From Gracilimonas sp040882225 (GTDB lineage Bacteria; Bacteroidota; Rhodothermia; Balneolales; Balneolaceae), in NCBI GenBank assembly GCA_040882225.1, contig JBBEBR010000017.1, positions 124,001 through 188,000 on the forward strand: 64,000 nucleotides of DNA, in the 5' to 3' direction. The notes below the pieces were generated by a model. It made no database searches, had not been told where the DNA came from, and saw only the letters and a program-made list of their open reading frames with translations. Positions 45,442-53,633 of the stretch are shown here, piece after piece (the stretch's first letter is position 1; each line of letters starts with the position of its first letter). Made by a program: the position numbers and the translations under genes.

Positions 45442-47028
45442 ATGAAAATCACTACTTATTGCCTTTATCTTGGATGTTTAACTCTAATTTTAGGATGTGA
45501 ATCGTATGGAACAAAAATATCCACTCCAGAAATAAGTCAATATTCTAAAGCATATAAAGCGCCGGAATTTTCCGATTCGAGTAGGTTTCAGAATATTAAA
45601 AATTCACTCCCACAAATAGATGAGGTTTTTAAAAATCATGCTGCTTCAAATAATTATCCTGGTTTTTCCTATGGAATTGTAGTAGACGATTCCCTCATAT
45701 TTACTGGCAGTACAGGCACTGTTAAGATGGGTAGCGATATAAAAGTGACCAATCAATCATTATTCAAAATTGCCTCACTCACCAAAAGTTTTACAGCCAT
45801 GGCTATACTTAAGCTGCGTGATGAAGGTAAACTTGCCTTAACCGATCCCGTTTCACAATATGTTTCCGAGCTTGAAGATCTTGAGTATTTAACACAAGAT
45901 GCCCCTGTTATTACCATATTCAATTTACTTACTATGACTTCAGGTTTCCCCGAAGACAATCCATGGGCAGATCAACAATTAGAAAGCACTTCTGAGGAAT
46001 TTTCCCAATTGCTTGAAAGTGGTTTTTCATTCTCATCAACTCCAAGCTTGAATTATGAATATAGTAACTTAGGCTATGCGTTACTGGGTGAAGTCATATC
46101 AAACCTTGCTGGCACATCATATCAACAATATATAACTGAAGAAATATTTCACGCACTTGAGATGCGAGACACCCACTGGGAATTTTCCGGCCTTCCCGAA
46201 GATAAGTTAGTAATTGGATATCGGTGGGAAGATGAGAAATGGAAAGAAGAACCGATGCTCCATGATGGTGCATTTGGCGCTATTGGTGGCATCATTACAT
46301 CATTAGAAGATTATGGGAAATACGTGGCATTTCATTTATCAGCTTGGCCAGCGAGTAATAAGCCTCAAAAAGGGCCTATAAAACGTAGTTCTATTCGTGA
46401 AATGCATACCATCCATTCACCAATACGGTTATATGCAAATGCCAAAGATGCGGATGGAAATCTTTGCCCGGCAATTTCAGGATATGGTTATGGTTTAGGT
46501 ATTTTTGAAGATTGTAATGGAGTGAAAAGGGTATCTCATAGCGGCGGACTACCAGGGTATGGAACTGAGTACCGTTTTTACCCAGAATATGGTGTAGGAA
46601 TTATTTCCTTTGCCAGTAAAACCTATGCACCTGCAGGTAGAGTGAATAATGAGGTATTTCATACTTTAAAAGAAGTGGCAAAACTAAAGCCTCGCGAGAC
46701 TCAAGTATCAGAAATTTTGCAAATGCGAAAATATCAGGTTGCAGAACTTATAAAAACCTGGGATGAGACTCTATCAAGTGCAATTACGGCGGACAATCTT
46801 TATAAAGATAAACCGCAATCCCTGAGAATGAGAGAGGCAAAAAATTTGCTTGCAACTGCCGGAGAGATAACTTCTACGAGTAGAATAAATCCTCAAAACC
46901 AACTAAGAGGAACTTTTACCTTATACGGTACTAATGCTGATATTGAAATTTTCTTTTCCTTATCTCCAGAGGCTAATCCTAAGGTGCAACGAATTAATCT
47001 ACGTTTGATTGAAAAGGATGAGAAATGA
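45442..47028 (+). CDS. Serine hydrolase lipoprotein, beta-lactamase fold (second)
   Basis: This 528-residue lipoprotein (lipobox ILGC) has a beta-lactamase-fold domain: the Ser-x-x-Lys is 'SLTK' in 'FKIASLTKSFTAMAIL', the Tyr-x-Asn is 'YSN' in 'YEYSNLGYALLGE', and 'SHSGGLPGYGTEY' gives the third (His-x-Gly) motif. The C-terminal ~130 residues form an extra domain as in D-aminopeptidase-like relatives. A 4-base overlap couples it to the PLP enzyme downstream. It is not closely similar to the hydrolase at 34800. Peptidase or esterase function on D-amino-acid-containing material is plausible, but unproven. Confidence 0.85.
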   Translation: MKITTYCLYLGCLTLILGCESYGTKISTPEISQYSKAYKAPEFSDSSRFQNIKNSLPQIDEVFKNHAASNNYPGFSYGIVVDDSLIFTGSTGTVKMGSDIKVTNQSLFKIASLTKSFTAMAILKLRDEGKLALTDPVSQYVSELEDLEYLTQDAPVITIFNLLTMTSGFPEDNPWADQQLESTSEEFSQLLESGFSFSSTPSLNYEYSNLGYALLGEVISNLAGTSYQQYITEEIFHALEMRDTHWEFSGLPEDKLVIGYRWEDEKWKEEPMLHDGAFGAIGGIITSLEDYGKYVAFHLSAWPASNKPQKGPIKRSSIREMHTIHSPIRLYANAKDADGNLCPAISGYGYGLGIFEDCNGVKRVSHSGGLPGYGTEYRFYPEYGVGIISFASKTYAPAGRVNNEVFHTLKEVAKLKPRETQVSEILQMRKYQVAELIKTWDETLSSAITADNLYKDKPQSLRMREAKNLLATAGEITSTSRINPQNQLRGTFTLYGTNADIEIFFSLSPEANPKVQRINLRLIEKDEK

Positions 47029-48005
47029 GTAAAAAATACAATCTTGGCTTTTTCCCTACTCCACTACAGGAACTTCCAAACCTATCAAAGAAATATCCCG
47101 GCCATAGAATTTTCATAAAACGCGATGATAATACCGGGCTTGCTACTGGGGGTAACAAAACCCGAAAACTTGAATATTTGATTCAGGATGCTCTTGATAA
47201 TAAATGTGATACCGTAATAACGGCAGGTGCTCAGCAGTCTAATCATTGTCGCCAAACTGCAGCAGCTTGTGCCCAAGCTAATCTTAAATGTCATTTATTG
47301 TTGGGAGGGGATGAACCAGCAGTATATGAGGGCAATCTCCTTTTATCTAAATTGTTAGGGGCTATAGTTCATTTTACAGGTAATAATCGCAAAGGAGAAG
47401 GCCTAAGGAAGTTAGAACAGAGCTTGAGTGAAAAGGAAGCGATACCATACATAATACCTTATGGGGGATCTAATTTAACAGGTGCATCAGGTTTTGTTGA
47501 TGCAGTTTCTGAATTAAAATCTCAATTAGCAGAAAAAAATCTGACAATCGATTTTATTTTTTTTGCATCAAGCTCGGGAGGAATGCATGCCGGACTTCTA
47601 TTGGGGAAAATGCTACACGATTTAAACTCAGAACTAATTGCCATCAACATTGATAAAGATGAAACCGATGGAAAAGCTCTTGAAGAAATAATCTCTAAAA
47701 TAATAGTTTCTGGCAAAGAAAAATTCTCTATCAAAAAGTCAGTAGATCCAGAAATAAAGTTAATTAAAGACTATGATAAAGCTGGCTATGGTGTTGTAAC
47801 TGAAAATGAATTAAAGGCTATCAAATTACTTGCATCAACAGAGGGAATTCTGCTAGATCCGGTTTATACAGCAAGAGCATTTTATGGAATGATAGATCAC
47901 ATTGAAAATGGACTACTGAACAAAAAATCAAATCTATTGTTCTGGCATACAGGAGGCATACCTGCTAACTTTTTTCATTCTGATAAGTTTTATATAATCA
48001 CTTAA
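47025..48005 (+). CDS. D-cysteine desulfhydrase / ACC deaminase-family PLP enzyme
   Basis: This 326-residue cytoplasmic fold-type-II PLP enzyme has the family motifs 'FPTPLQELPNLSKKY', 'IKRDDNTGLATGGNKTRKLEYL' (PLP lysine in Gly-Gly-Asn-Lys) and 'VITAGAQQSNHCRQTAAACA'. The family deaminates D-cysteine or related small amino acids, or opens the ACC ring. It follows a periplasmic serine hydrolase with a 4-base overlap, and a D-aminoacylase lies a few genes upstream, which together point to D-amino acid catabolism. The precise substrate is not set. Confidence 0.88.
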   Translation: MSKKYNLGFFPTPLQELPNLSKKYPGHRIFIKRDDNTGLATGGNKTRKLEYLIQDALDNKCDTVITAGAQQSNHCRQTAAACAQANLKCHLLLGGDEPAVYEGNLLLSKLLGAIVHFTGNNRKGEGLRKLEQSLSEKEAIPYIIPYGGSNLTGASGFVDAVSELKSQLAEKNLTIDFIFFASSSGGMHAGLLLGKMLHDLNSELIAINIDKDETDGKALEEIISKIIVSGKEKFSIKKSVDPEIKLIKDYDKAGYGVVTENELKAIKLLASTEGILLDPVYTARAFYGMIDHIENGLLNKKSNLLFWHTGGIPANFFHSDKFYIIT

Positions 48006-48520
48006 TCTAGAATGTAAGTTATTATATAAAATATAATTTATAGTATAGCTGTATATTTTAGTTATATATTTATATGTAAAAATTGGTATAGAATACTCAT
48101 CTTTGTCTTTTTGTATAATTTATACCTATTAAAGATTCAATTACCGGTATATAATTCTGTTTTTCACTCTTTTATAATTATCAGTAAGTTCCTGATATTT
48201 TATGTCTTATTTTTTTATTTAGCTCTTAAGAAGCTATAAATTATTCAAAATAAAAAATAATGAGTACGAAATTAGTTTAAGAGGCTCTCCTTATAAACAT
48301 CGGGGTGAAGTTGTTTTTTTGTTAACTCCTAAAGTGATATACCAGTCGAATTCGTAATCCCTACTCTTGTGTATTGTTAAGAAGGGCACGATTAAATATA
48401 TCAAGAAGTAAACAACTACACTTGCTTTATTGATCTGAAATTCTACGAATTATTAAATAATAAATCATAGGATTAGTTCTCTTATTACAATAATTACTTA
48501 AACTAAAATGGATATTTGAT
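48006..48520. other. 515-bp AT-rich intergenic region
   Basis: No gene is seen. The first half is very AT-rich with short runs of alternating TATA. The second half holds promoter motif copy B at 48261-48292, leaving a leader of about 225 bases before the next start codon. Confidence 0.6.
48261..48292 (+). promoter_or_regulatory. Candidate ECF sigma promoter, copy B
   Basis: TGAGTACG (48261-48268), 16 bases, then CTCTCCTT (48285-48292), preceded by AAAAAATAA. Both blocks and the spacing match copies A and C exactly. The next start codon lies 229 bases downstream. Confidence 0.6.
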
Positions 48521-50365
48521 ATGAGAAAATATTTACAACAGGTATTTAATTTTTCTACTATTCTGGCAATTACAGTTATAGTGTTATTAGCTATTCCAAT
48601 TACAGTAACAGCTCAGGTAGAGCTGCCACTAACATTTGAGAATGGAGAAGTTACGGCTGATGACTTTGAAGGGCTTAGGGGCTCTGAAATAGAAGTGGTT
48701 ACAAATCCAGATGTCTCTGGAATAAATACTAGTGATAATACTGGGAAATTTATAAAAGGAGATCAGCAGCCATTTGCTGGAATGAGATTTACACTAGCAT
48801 CTCCTCTCCAGGCGGAAGAACATTTGGATCGTGTAATTCGAATGAAAGTTTGGTCTCCACGTGATTCGGTTCAGGTTAGATTAGAACTGCAATCAGATGG
48901 GCAGGGAAATAAAGCTTTATTTGATACTGTATGGACTGCAGAAGAATGGGTGGAATTAGAATATGATTTATCTGAACTAGATCCGGAAATAGAATATCTC
49001 CGGGTATTTTCGACCTACGATTGGGATGGTGGCCCTGGAGATGGTACCGATGACTGGATCTGGTATTTTGATGATTTTGACATTGTAACAACAAAATATA
49101 GTGTTAAAACTCCTTTGACTTTCGAAGACGGTGTAGATGCGAATTATTTCAATGGACAACGAGGCTCAGAAATAGAAGTAGTGGCAAATCCTTATGCATC
49201 TGGAATAAATACTAGTGATAATACTGGAAAATTTATAAAAGGAGATCAACGTGATTTTGCCGGATTCAACTTTTTGTTAGCTGATCCAATTCAAATACAA
49301 GAAAATGAAGACCGTGTGATCAAGATGAAAGTCTGGTCTCCCCGAGACTCGGTTGAAGTTCGCTTAGAATTACAATCAGATGGGCAGGGAAATAAAGCTT
49401 TATTTGATACTGTATGGACTGCAGAAGAATGGGTGGAGTTAGAGTTTGATCTTTCGGAGGGTAATACCGGTGTTGATTACATCCGCATATTTCAAACTTA
49501 CGATTGGGATGGTGGCCCGGGAGATGGCACCGCAGATTGGATCTGGTATTTCGATGACTTCAATCTCGAAACTCTAATCAAAACCTATGAAGTAGAACTA
49601 CCTCTAACTTTCGAGGATGGTGTAGATGCGAATTACTTTAATGGCCAACGGGGCTCGCAAATAGAAGTAGTGGCAAATCCTGATATATCTGGATTAAATA
49701 CCAGTGATAACACTGGTAAATTCATCAAAGGAGATGAGCAACCATTTGCAGGATTTAATTTTGACCTTGCCAATCCCATAAATACAGTAGAAGATGAAGA
49801 TCGTGTGATCAGGATGAAGGTTTGGTCTCCCCGGGATTCTGTTGAAGTTCGCTTAGAACTTAAATCCGACGGAGAAGGCAATAAAGCATTATTTGATACA
49901 GTTTGGACTGCCGAAGAATGGCTGGAACTAGAATTTGACCTATCGGGAGTGGATCCGGAAGTCGAGTATATTCGAATATTCACAACCTATGACTGGGATG
50001 GTGGGCCAGGTGACGGCACAGACAATTGGATATGGTACTTTGATGATTTTAACATTGTACCGGGCATTGATGTAGGAACGGAAGTTGAAGAGATCCCTGC
50101 GCAATTTTCACTCAGCCAGAATTATCCAAACCCGTTTAATCCTACAACCAACATACAATTTGAACTGGCGGCATCTTCTCAAGTAACACTGACTATATTT
50201 AATGTGTTAGGACAAAAAGTGGCTGTTCTGCTCGATAATAATAAAATGAATGCTGGCACCCATACTGCAGTATTTGATGCTAACATGTTATCATCTGGTG
50301 TTTATTTCTATCGCTTAGAAGCAGGTAGTTTTGTACAGCAGAAAATTATGACATTGATTAAGTAG
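48521..50365 (+). CDS. T9SS-exported protein with three repeated beta-sandwich modules
   Basis: This 614-residue secreted protein has a 32-residue signal peptide (ending VTAQ) and three tandem modules of about 160 residues (about 33-194, 195-357, 358-520), then a T9SS sorting domain ('LSQNYPNPFNPTTN ... QQKIMTLIK'). Each module contains 'GLRGSEIEVV', 'SDNTGKFIKGDQQ', 'RMKVWSPRDSV' and 'YDWDGGPGDGT', a pattern of jelly-roll carbohydrate-binding domains. Modules 1 and 2 share over 60 identical consecutive bases, so the duplication is recent. It probably binds a glycan at the surface. It is likely controlled by promoter copy B. Confidence 0.8.
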   Translation: MRKYLQQVFNFSTILAITVIVLLAIPITVTAQVELPLTFENGEVTADDFEGLRGSEIEVVTNPDVSGINTSDNTGKFIKGDQQPFAGMRFTLASPLQAEEHLDRVIRMKVWSPRDSVQVRLELQSDGQGNKALFDTVWTAEEWVELEYDLSELDPEIEYLRVFSTYDWDGGPGDGTDDWIWYFDDFDIVTTKYSVKTPLTFEDGVDANYFNGQRGSEIEVVANPYASGINTSDNTGKFIKGDQRDFAGFNFLLADPIQIQENEDRVIKMKVWSPRDSVEVRLELQSDGQGNKALFDTVWTAEEWVELEFDLSEGNTGVDYIRIFQTYDWDGGPGDGTADWIWYFDDFNLETLIKTYEVELPLTFEDGVDANYFNGQRGSQIEVVANPDISGLNTSDNTGKFIKGDEQPFAGFNFDLANPINTVEDEDRVIRMKVWSPRDSVEVRLELKSDGEGNKALFDTVWTAEEWLELEFDLSGVDPEVEYIRIFTTYDWDGGPGDGTDNWIWYFDDFNIVPGIDVGTEVEEIPAQFSLSQNYPNPFNPTTNIQFELAASSQVTLTIFNVLGQKVAVLLDNNKMNAGTHTAVFDANMLSSGVYFYRLEAGSFVQQKIMTLIK

Positions 50366-50394
50366 TTAAGATATACTTCTAAATAGTAGTTATT

Positions 50395-50429
50395 CGCAGG
50401 TGCCCTGATAAGGTATCTGCGTTTTTTTT
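50395..50429 (+). terminator. Rho-independent terminator
   Basis: CGCAGGTGCC pairs with GGTATCTGCG (two G-U pairs) around CTGATA, followed by eight T. It lies 30 bases after the three-module gene. Confidence 0.85.
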
Positions 50430-50477
50430 ACCGAAAATACTTTTAGAGAGCTATCAAAAGGTATTATTAGAAAAAAA

Positions 50478-50509
50478 TGAGTACGGAAGCATTTTTCCTG
50501 ACTCTCCTT
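50478..50509 (+). promoter_or_regulatory. Candidate ECF sigma promoter, copy C
   Basis: TGAGTACG (50478-50485), 16 bases, then CTCTCCTT (50502-50509), preceded by a seven-A run. It lies between a terminator and the single-module T9SS gene, 105 bases before its start, where a promoter is required. Confidence 0.65.
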
Positions 50510-50614
50510 AGATAACACTGTTATAATGATGATTTGATGGTGAAAATAGAACATCATTTAATAAATGCAGAATTGAATCTATTTATAAATACTTAACATT
50601 AATGGAGCATTGAT

Positions 50615-51490
50615 ATGAGAAAACATCTACAATTAATTCGAAGTTATTCAACGACTTTAGCTGCGGCTATTATTCTAATGCTAACAATTCCTATTTCAGT
50701 AAATGCTCAAATAGAACTGCCAATTACATTTGAAGATGATGCTGCTTCAGCATCCGATTTTGAGCAAATGAGAGGCTCTGTGATTGAAATAGTTGCAAAT
50801 CCTGAAGCTAATGATATTAATGATAGCGAGAATGTCGGAGAATTTGTGAAAGGAGATCAGCAGCCATATGCCGGTTTCAGATTTGAATTCGCCACCCCGT
50901 TTCAGGCAGAAGAGGAAGAAAATCGTGTGCTTCAAATGAAGGTCTGGTCACCTAGAGCGAATATAGAAGTGCGCGTAGAACTACAATCACCCAATGATGG
51001 GAATCAAGCTCTTTTTGATACTGTGTGGACATCTGGAGAATGGGTTCAATTAGAATTCGATTTATCTGATGTGAATCCAGCAATTGAGTATACGCGGTTA
51101 TTTCAAACTTATGATTGGGATGGTGGTCCCGGAGATGGTACCGCAGATTGGATCTGGTATTTTGATGATATTGAACTTGTAGAGGGACAAAGTGTAGGAA
51201 TCGAAAATAACAAAGAAATTCCCGCTGATTTCACCCTTAGCCAAAACTACCCGAATCCATTTAATCCAACAACTCAAATTCAATTTGGTTTACCTTTTTC
51301 TTCTGAGATATCGCTGAAGGTATTTAACATGCTCGGTCAACATATAACAACTCTTGCAGAAGGTGCATACAGCGAAGGAGCACACTCAATAAATTTTGAT
51401 GCCACAAATTTGAGCAGTGGAATCTATATTTATAAACTTTCTACTAAGGATGGTTTTGAAAAAACCAATAAAATGACGCTTATAAAATAG
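50615..51490 (+). CDS. T9SS-exported protein with one beta-sandwich module
   Basis: This 291-residue secreted paralogue of the preceding gene has a signal peptide (ending VNAQ), one module of about 160 residues with the same landmarks ('MRGSVIEIVANPEANDINDS', 'MKVWSPRANIEVRVELQ', 'YDWDGGPGDGT') and a T9SS sorting domain ('LSQNYPNPFNPTTQ ... NKMTLIK'). GGAG at 50604-50607 serves as ribosome site. It is bounded by terminators on both sides, so it is a single-gene unit with its own promoter (copy C). It is likely a surface glycan-binding protein. Confidence 0.8.
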   Translation: MRKHLQLIRSYSTTLAAAIILMLTIPISVNAQIELPITFEDDAASASDFEQMRGSVIEIVANPEANDINDSENVGEFVKGDQQPYAGFRFEFATPFQAEEEENRVLQMKVWSPRANIEVRVELQSPNDGNQALFDTVWTSGEWVQLEFDLSDVNPAIEYTRLFQTYDWDGGPGDGTADWIWYFDDIELVEGQSVGIENNKEIPADFTLSQNYPNPFNPTTQIQFGLPFSSEISLKVFNMLGQHITTLAEGAYSEGAHSINFDATNLSSGIYIYKLSTKDGFEKTNKMTLIK

Positions 51491-51512
51491 CTGATTTGTG
51501 AGAGCGACTAAT

Positions 51513-51549
51513 AAAGCCCAGATTCTTTAACAGAATGCTGGGCTTTTTT
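51513..51549 (+). terminator. Rho-independent terminator
   Basis: AAAGCCCAG pairs with CTGGGCTTT, with an inner TTCT/AGAA pairing, ending in TTTTTT. It closes the single-module T9SS gene. Confidence 0.9.
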
Positions 51550-51972
51550 ATAATATTGCCGAATAATTTTTTAACTATGAATCTGCAGAGGGCAAACGAA
51601 TCTGATTACTCACATAAGTAATTTTATCTTTGGTATTGTACTTGCTAATGCCAATCCAATTACTCCATTCAGGTGATTTTCATTCAGAGATAAGGCTGAT
51701 AACACATGTGAGGGTTTTCCGGAAGTGCTGCTACAAGCAGAAGTGGAGAGAAAATTACATTCGGAAGCTCATTTTTCAACCTTTCCCAAGTATTACGAGC
51801 CCCGATCTAGGCAGCAACACCTACAGCCAGCTTAGCGTAAATTTTAACAAGCGCTCAAAAAAATGCCTGATCCCTACAAGTCAAATATCATTGAACCTAT
51901 TGAATAGACACGGTATAACTCCGTTACCCCGGCACCGGAAAATCACAAAAGATAATACAAAGGCTTATGAAG
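51550..51972. other. Gene-free stretch, possibly decayed coding DNA
   Basis: About 420 bases lie between a terminator and the tRNA gene. A plus-strand frame from 51630 is open but runs into the tRNA complement and has no recognisable motifs. A short stretch around 51690-51835 in another frame reads protein-like between stops, which may be a remnant. Nothing can be named. Confidence 0.4.
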
Positions 51973-52046
51973 TACACCCGACAAGATTCGAACTTGTAAC
52001 CGCCTGATTCGTAGTCAGGTACTCTATCCAGTTGAGCTACGGGTGC
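51973..52046 (-). tRNA. tRNA-Arg (anticodon ACG)
   Basis: Read on the minus strand, GCACCCG pairs with CGGGTGT for the acceptor stem. The anticodon arm is CCTGA-CTACGAA-TCAGG with anticodon ACG, and the T arm is ACAAG-TTCGAAT-CTTGT. The discriminator is A and CCA is not encoded. Length is 74 bases with a short variable loop. Confidence 0.95.
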
Positions 52047-52243
52047 ATTTTTTACTGCTTTAGTGGTACAGAATACATTTCGCAGTTTCTTAGAGTGGAA
52101 TTTTCTAAGAAGGCTCCAAAGATAAGGAAATTTTGTAATGATAGTCTAAATTTATTGGCACTTTCATTAGATGCGATGCTCAATGTCAGGAGGTACTTCT
52201 GAATGAAAGTGAACAAAAACTCAACTAATCCCAATGAGCAATC

Positions 52244-53416
52244 CTAATCACTCCCGGCCATCCATTTCCGGTATTTATCACGATGGTCGGTTACTTTTAC
52301 CAGGTAATTTTTGGTTTCATCCCAGGGAAGATTCTTTAGCAGAAACTGGTAATTCTCCTCAGCGCTCATGCTGTTTATTTTATCCAGGGCTTTGTTGAAG
52401 TTGGTAGTGCCTGTGTAAGCTTTGGCTACATTTCCAGCTCCGGTATTATAAGCGCAAATTACCAGGTATTCGTGTACAGTTTTGTCTTTTACCCCTCGCA
52501 TATAGCGATTCATCAATAAGTCGAAATAGGTGGAGCCATAGAGAACATTTTGCTCGGGGTCATAGAGATATTCCACAGAGGGAACAGCGTCTTTGCCATT
52601 CAGAATTCTGTATACATCCCGGCCGGCTGAGTTGGGCACTACTTGCATCAGGCCTAACGCGTTGGCATGAGATTTTGCAAGTGGATTGAAAAACGACTCT
52701 GTATGAATGATGGCGAAAACCAGAGCGGGTTCAAGGCCATACTTCTTTGAATAGATTTCAACTTCATTCCGGAATTTTTCGGCACGAATACGCAAATGGT
52801 CTGGAACTAATTTCAGATTGATGACAGCAATGGTTTTTTCTACACCGTCTTCACTTACCACTTTTTTCATTTCAGCTTTTTCGGCGGTTTTTTTGGCGAA
52901 TTCCTGAACACCCATATCAGCTGGTAATTCTATCTGATTTTCAAGTATCGGATCGGGCATAACCTCTTTTTCATTTTCAGTGTCCGGCATTTCACTTTCA
53001 GTGCCTTTACTTGCTAAAAGCTCCAGAATAGTTTCTTCAATTGATTCTCGCAGGCTTTCTTCAGTATCGTTTTCATCGGCAAGCACTTCTACGGTACCAC
53101 CGCCTTCTTCAAAATCCACGTCCCACCGAACTTTTCCACCTTGCCTGTACTCAACCCAGTTTGATTCTGTTCTTTCCTTGAAATCGCCCCACTGCCGAGT
53201 CATTTCATCCCGAAAATTATCGAACTGACGTTGTTGCTCCTCGGCATACTGCACATATTCTTCTTCACTTTGAAAAATACCGGCATCTCTTTCGGCCATT
53301 CGTGCGTCCAGTTCTTGCTGTCGCTGTCTTAGAAATTCTTCGTAGGTATCCTGAGCGAAAGCTTGAGTTGATGTGCATAGAAGTACAGCAATACCCGCTA
53401 ATAATATAGTTTTCAT
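52244..53416 (-). CDS. MltC-like lytic murein transglycosylase
   Basis: The start at 53416 is chosen because AGGGGA lies just upstream and a clean signal peptide follows (ending QAFAQ); a longer frame to 53461 adds a basic leader. The 390-residue product has a Glu/Arg-rich coiled N-terminal part, a central MltC-type domain ('WVEYRQGGKVRWDVDFEEGG') and a C-terminal SLT domain with catalytic Glu in 'AIIHTESFFNPLAKS', plus 'ALGLMQVVPNSAG' and 'AYNTGAGNVAKAY'. It should cleave peptidoglycan glycan strands in the periplasm. It is divergent from the metalloprotease gene across a 217-bp spacer. Confidence 0.9.
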   Translation of the reverse strand: MKTILLAGIAVLLCTSTQAFAQDTYEEFLRQRQQELDARMAERDAGIFQSEEEYVQYAEEQQRQFDNFRDEMTRQWGDFKERTESNWVEYRQGGKVRWDVDFEEGGGTVEVLADENDTEESLRESIEETILELLASKGTESEMPDTENEKEVMPDPILENQIELPADMGVQEFAKKTAEKAEMKKVVSEDGVEKTIAVINLKLVPDHLRIRAEKFRNEVEIYSKKYGLEPALVFAIIHTESFFNPLAKSHANALGLMQVVPNSAGRDVYRILNGKDAVPSVEYLYDPEQNVLYGSTYFDLLMNRYMRGVKDKTVHEYLVICAYNTGAGNVAKAYTGTTNFNKALDKINSMSAEENYQFLLKNLPWDETKNYLVKVTDHRDKYRKWMAGSD

Positions 53417-53633
53417 TGTATCCCCTATTTTTCTCTTAATTTTTTTACACAACGGCCACAAAATGTTAAAGCTGTCCGTTCCTTTTCCGAAAGTATGAGA
53501 AATTTTCTTCTAATTCACAGGATTTGTTTCCCTACAAAAGAAATCTAAAGATGGCGCTTGAAACTTTGCATAGGGGTTTTCATATAGCCCGCATTGTTAT
53601 ACATTCCCAAACCTACTAATAAATAGCAATCAA

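Noticed and set aside
48508..48520. Tiny upstream ORFs (ATG-two codons-TGA) before the T9SS genes at 48521 and 50615
   Set aside because: Both genes are paralogues with related leaders, and the GGA/GGAG in this segment is better read as a ribosome site.
51630..52007. 125-codon open frame before the tRNA
   Set aside because: It runs into the complement of the tRNA-Arg gene and has no recognisable domain or supporting start site.
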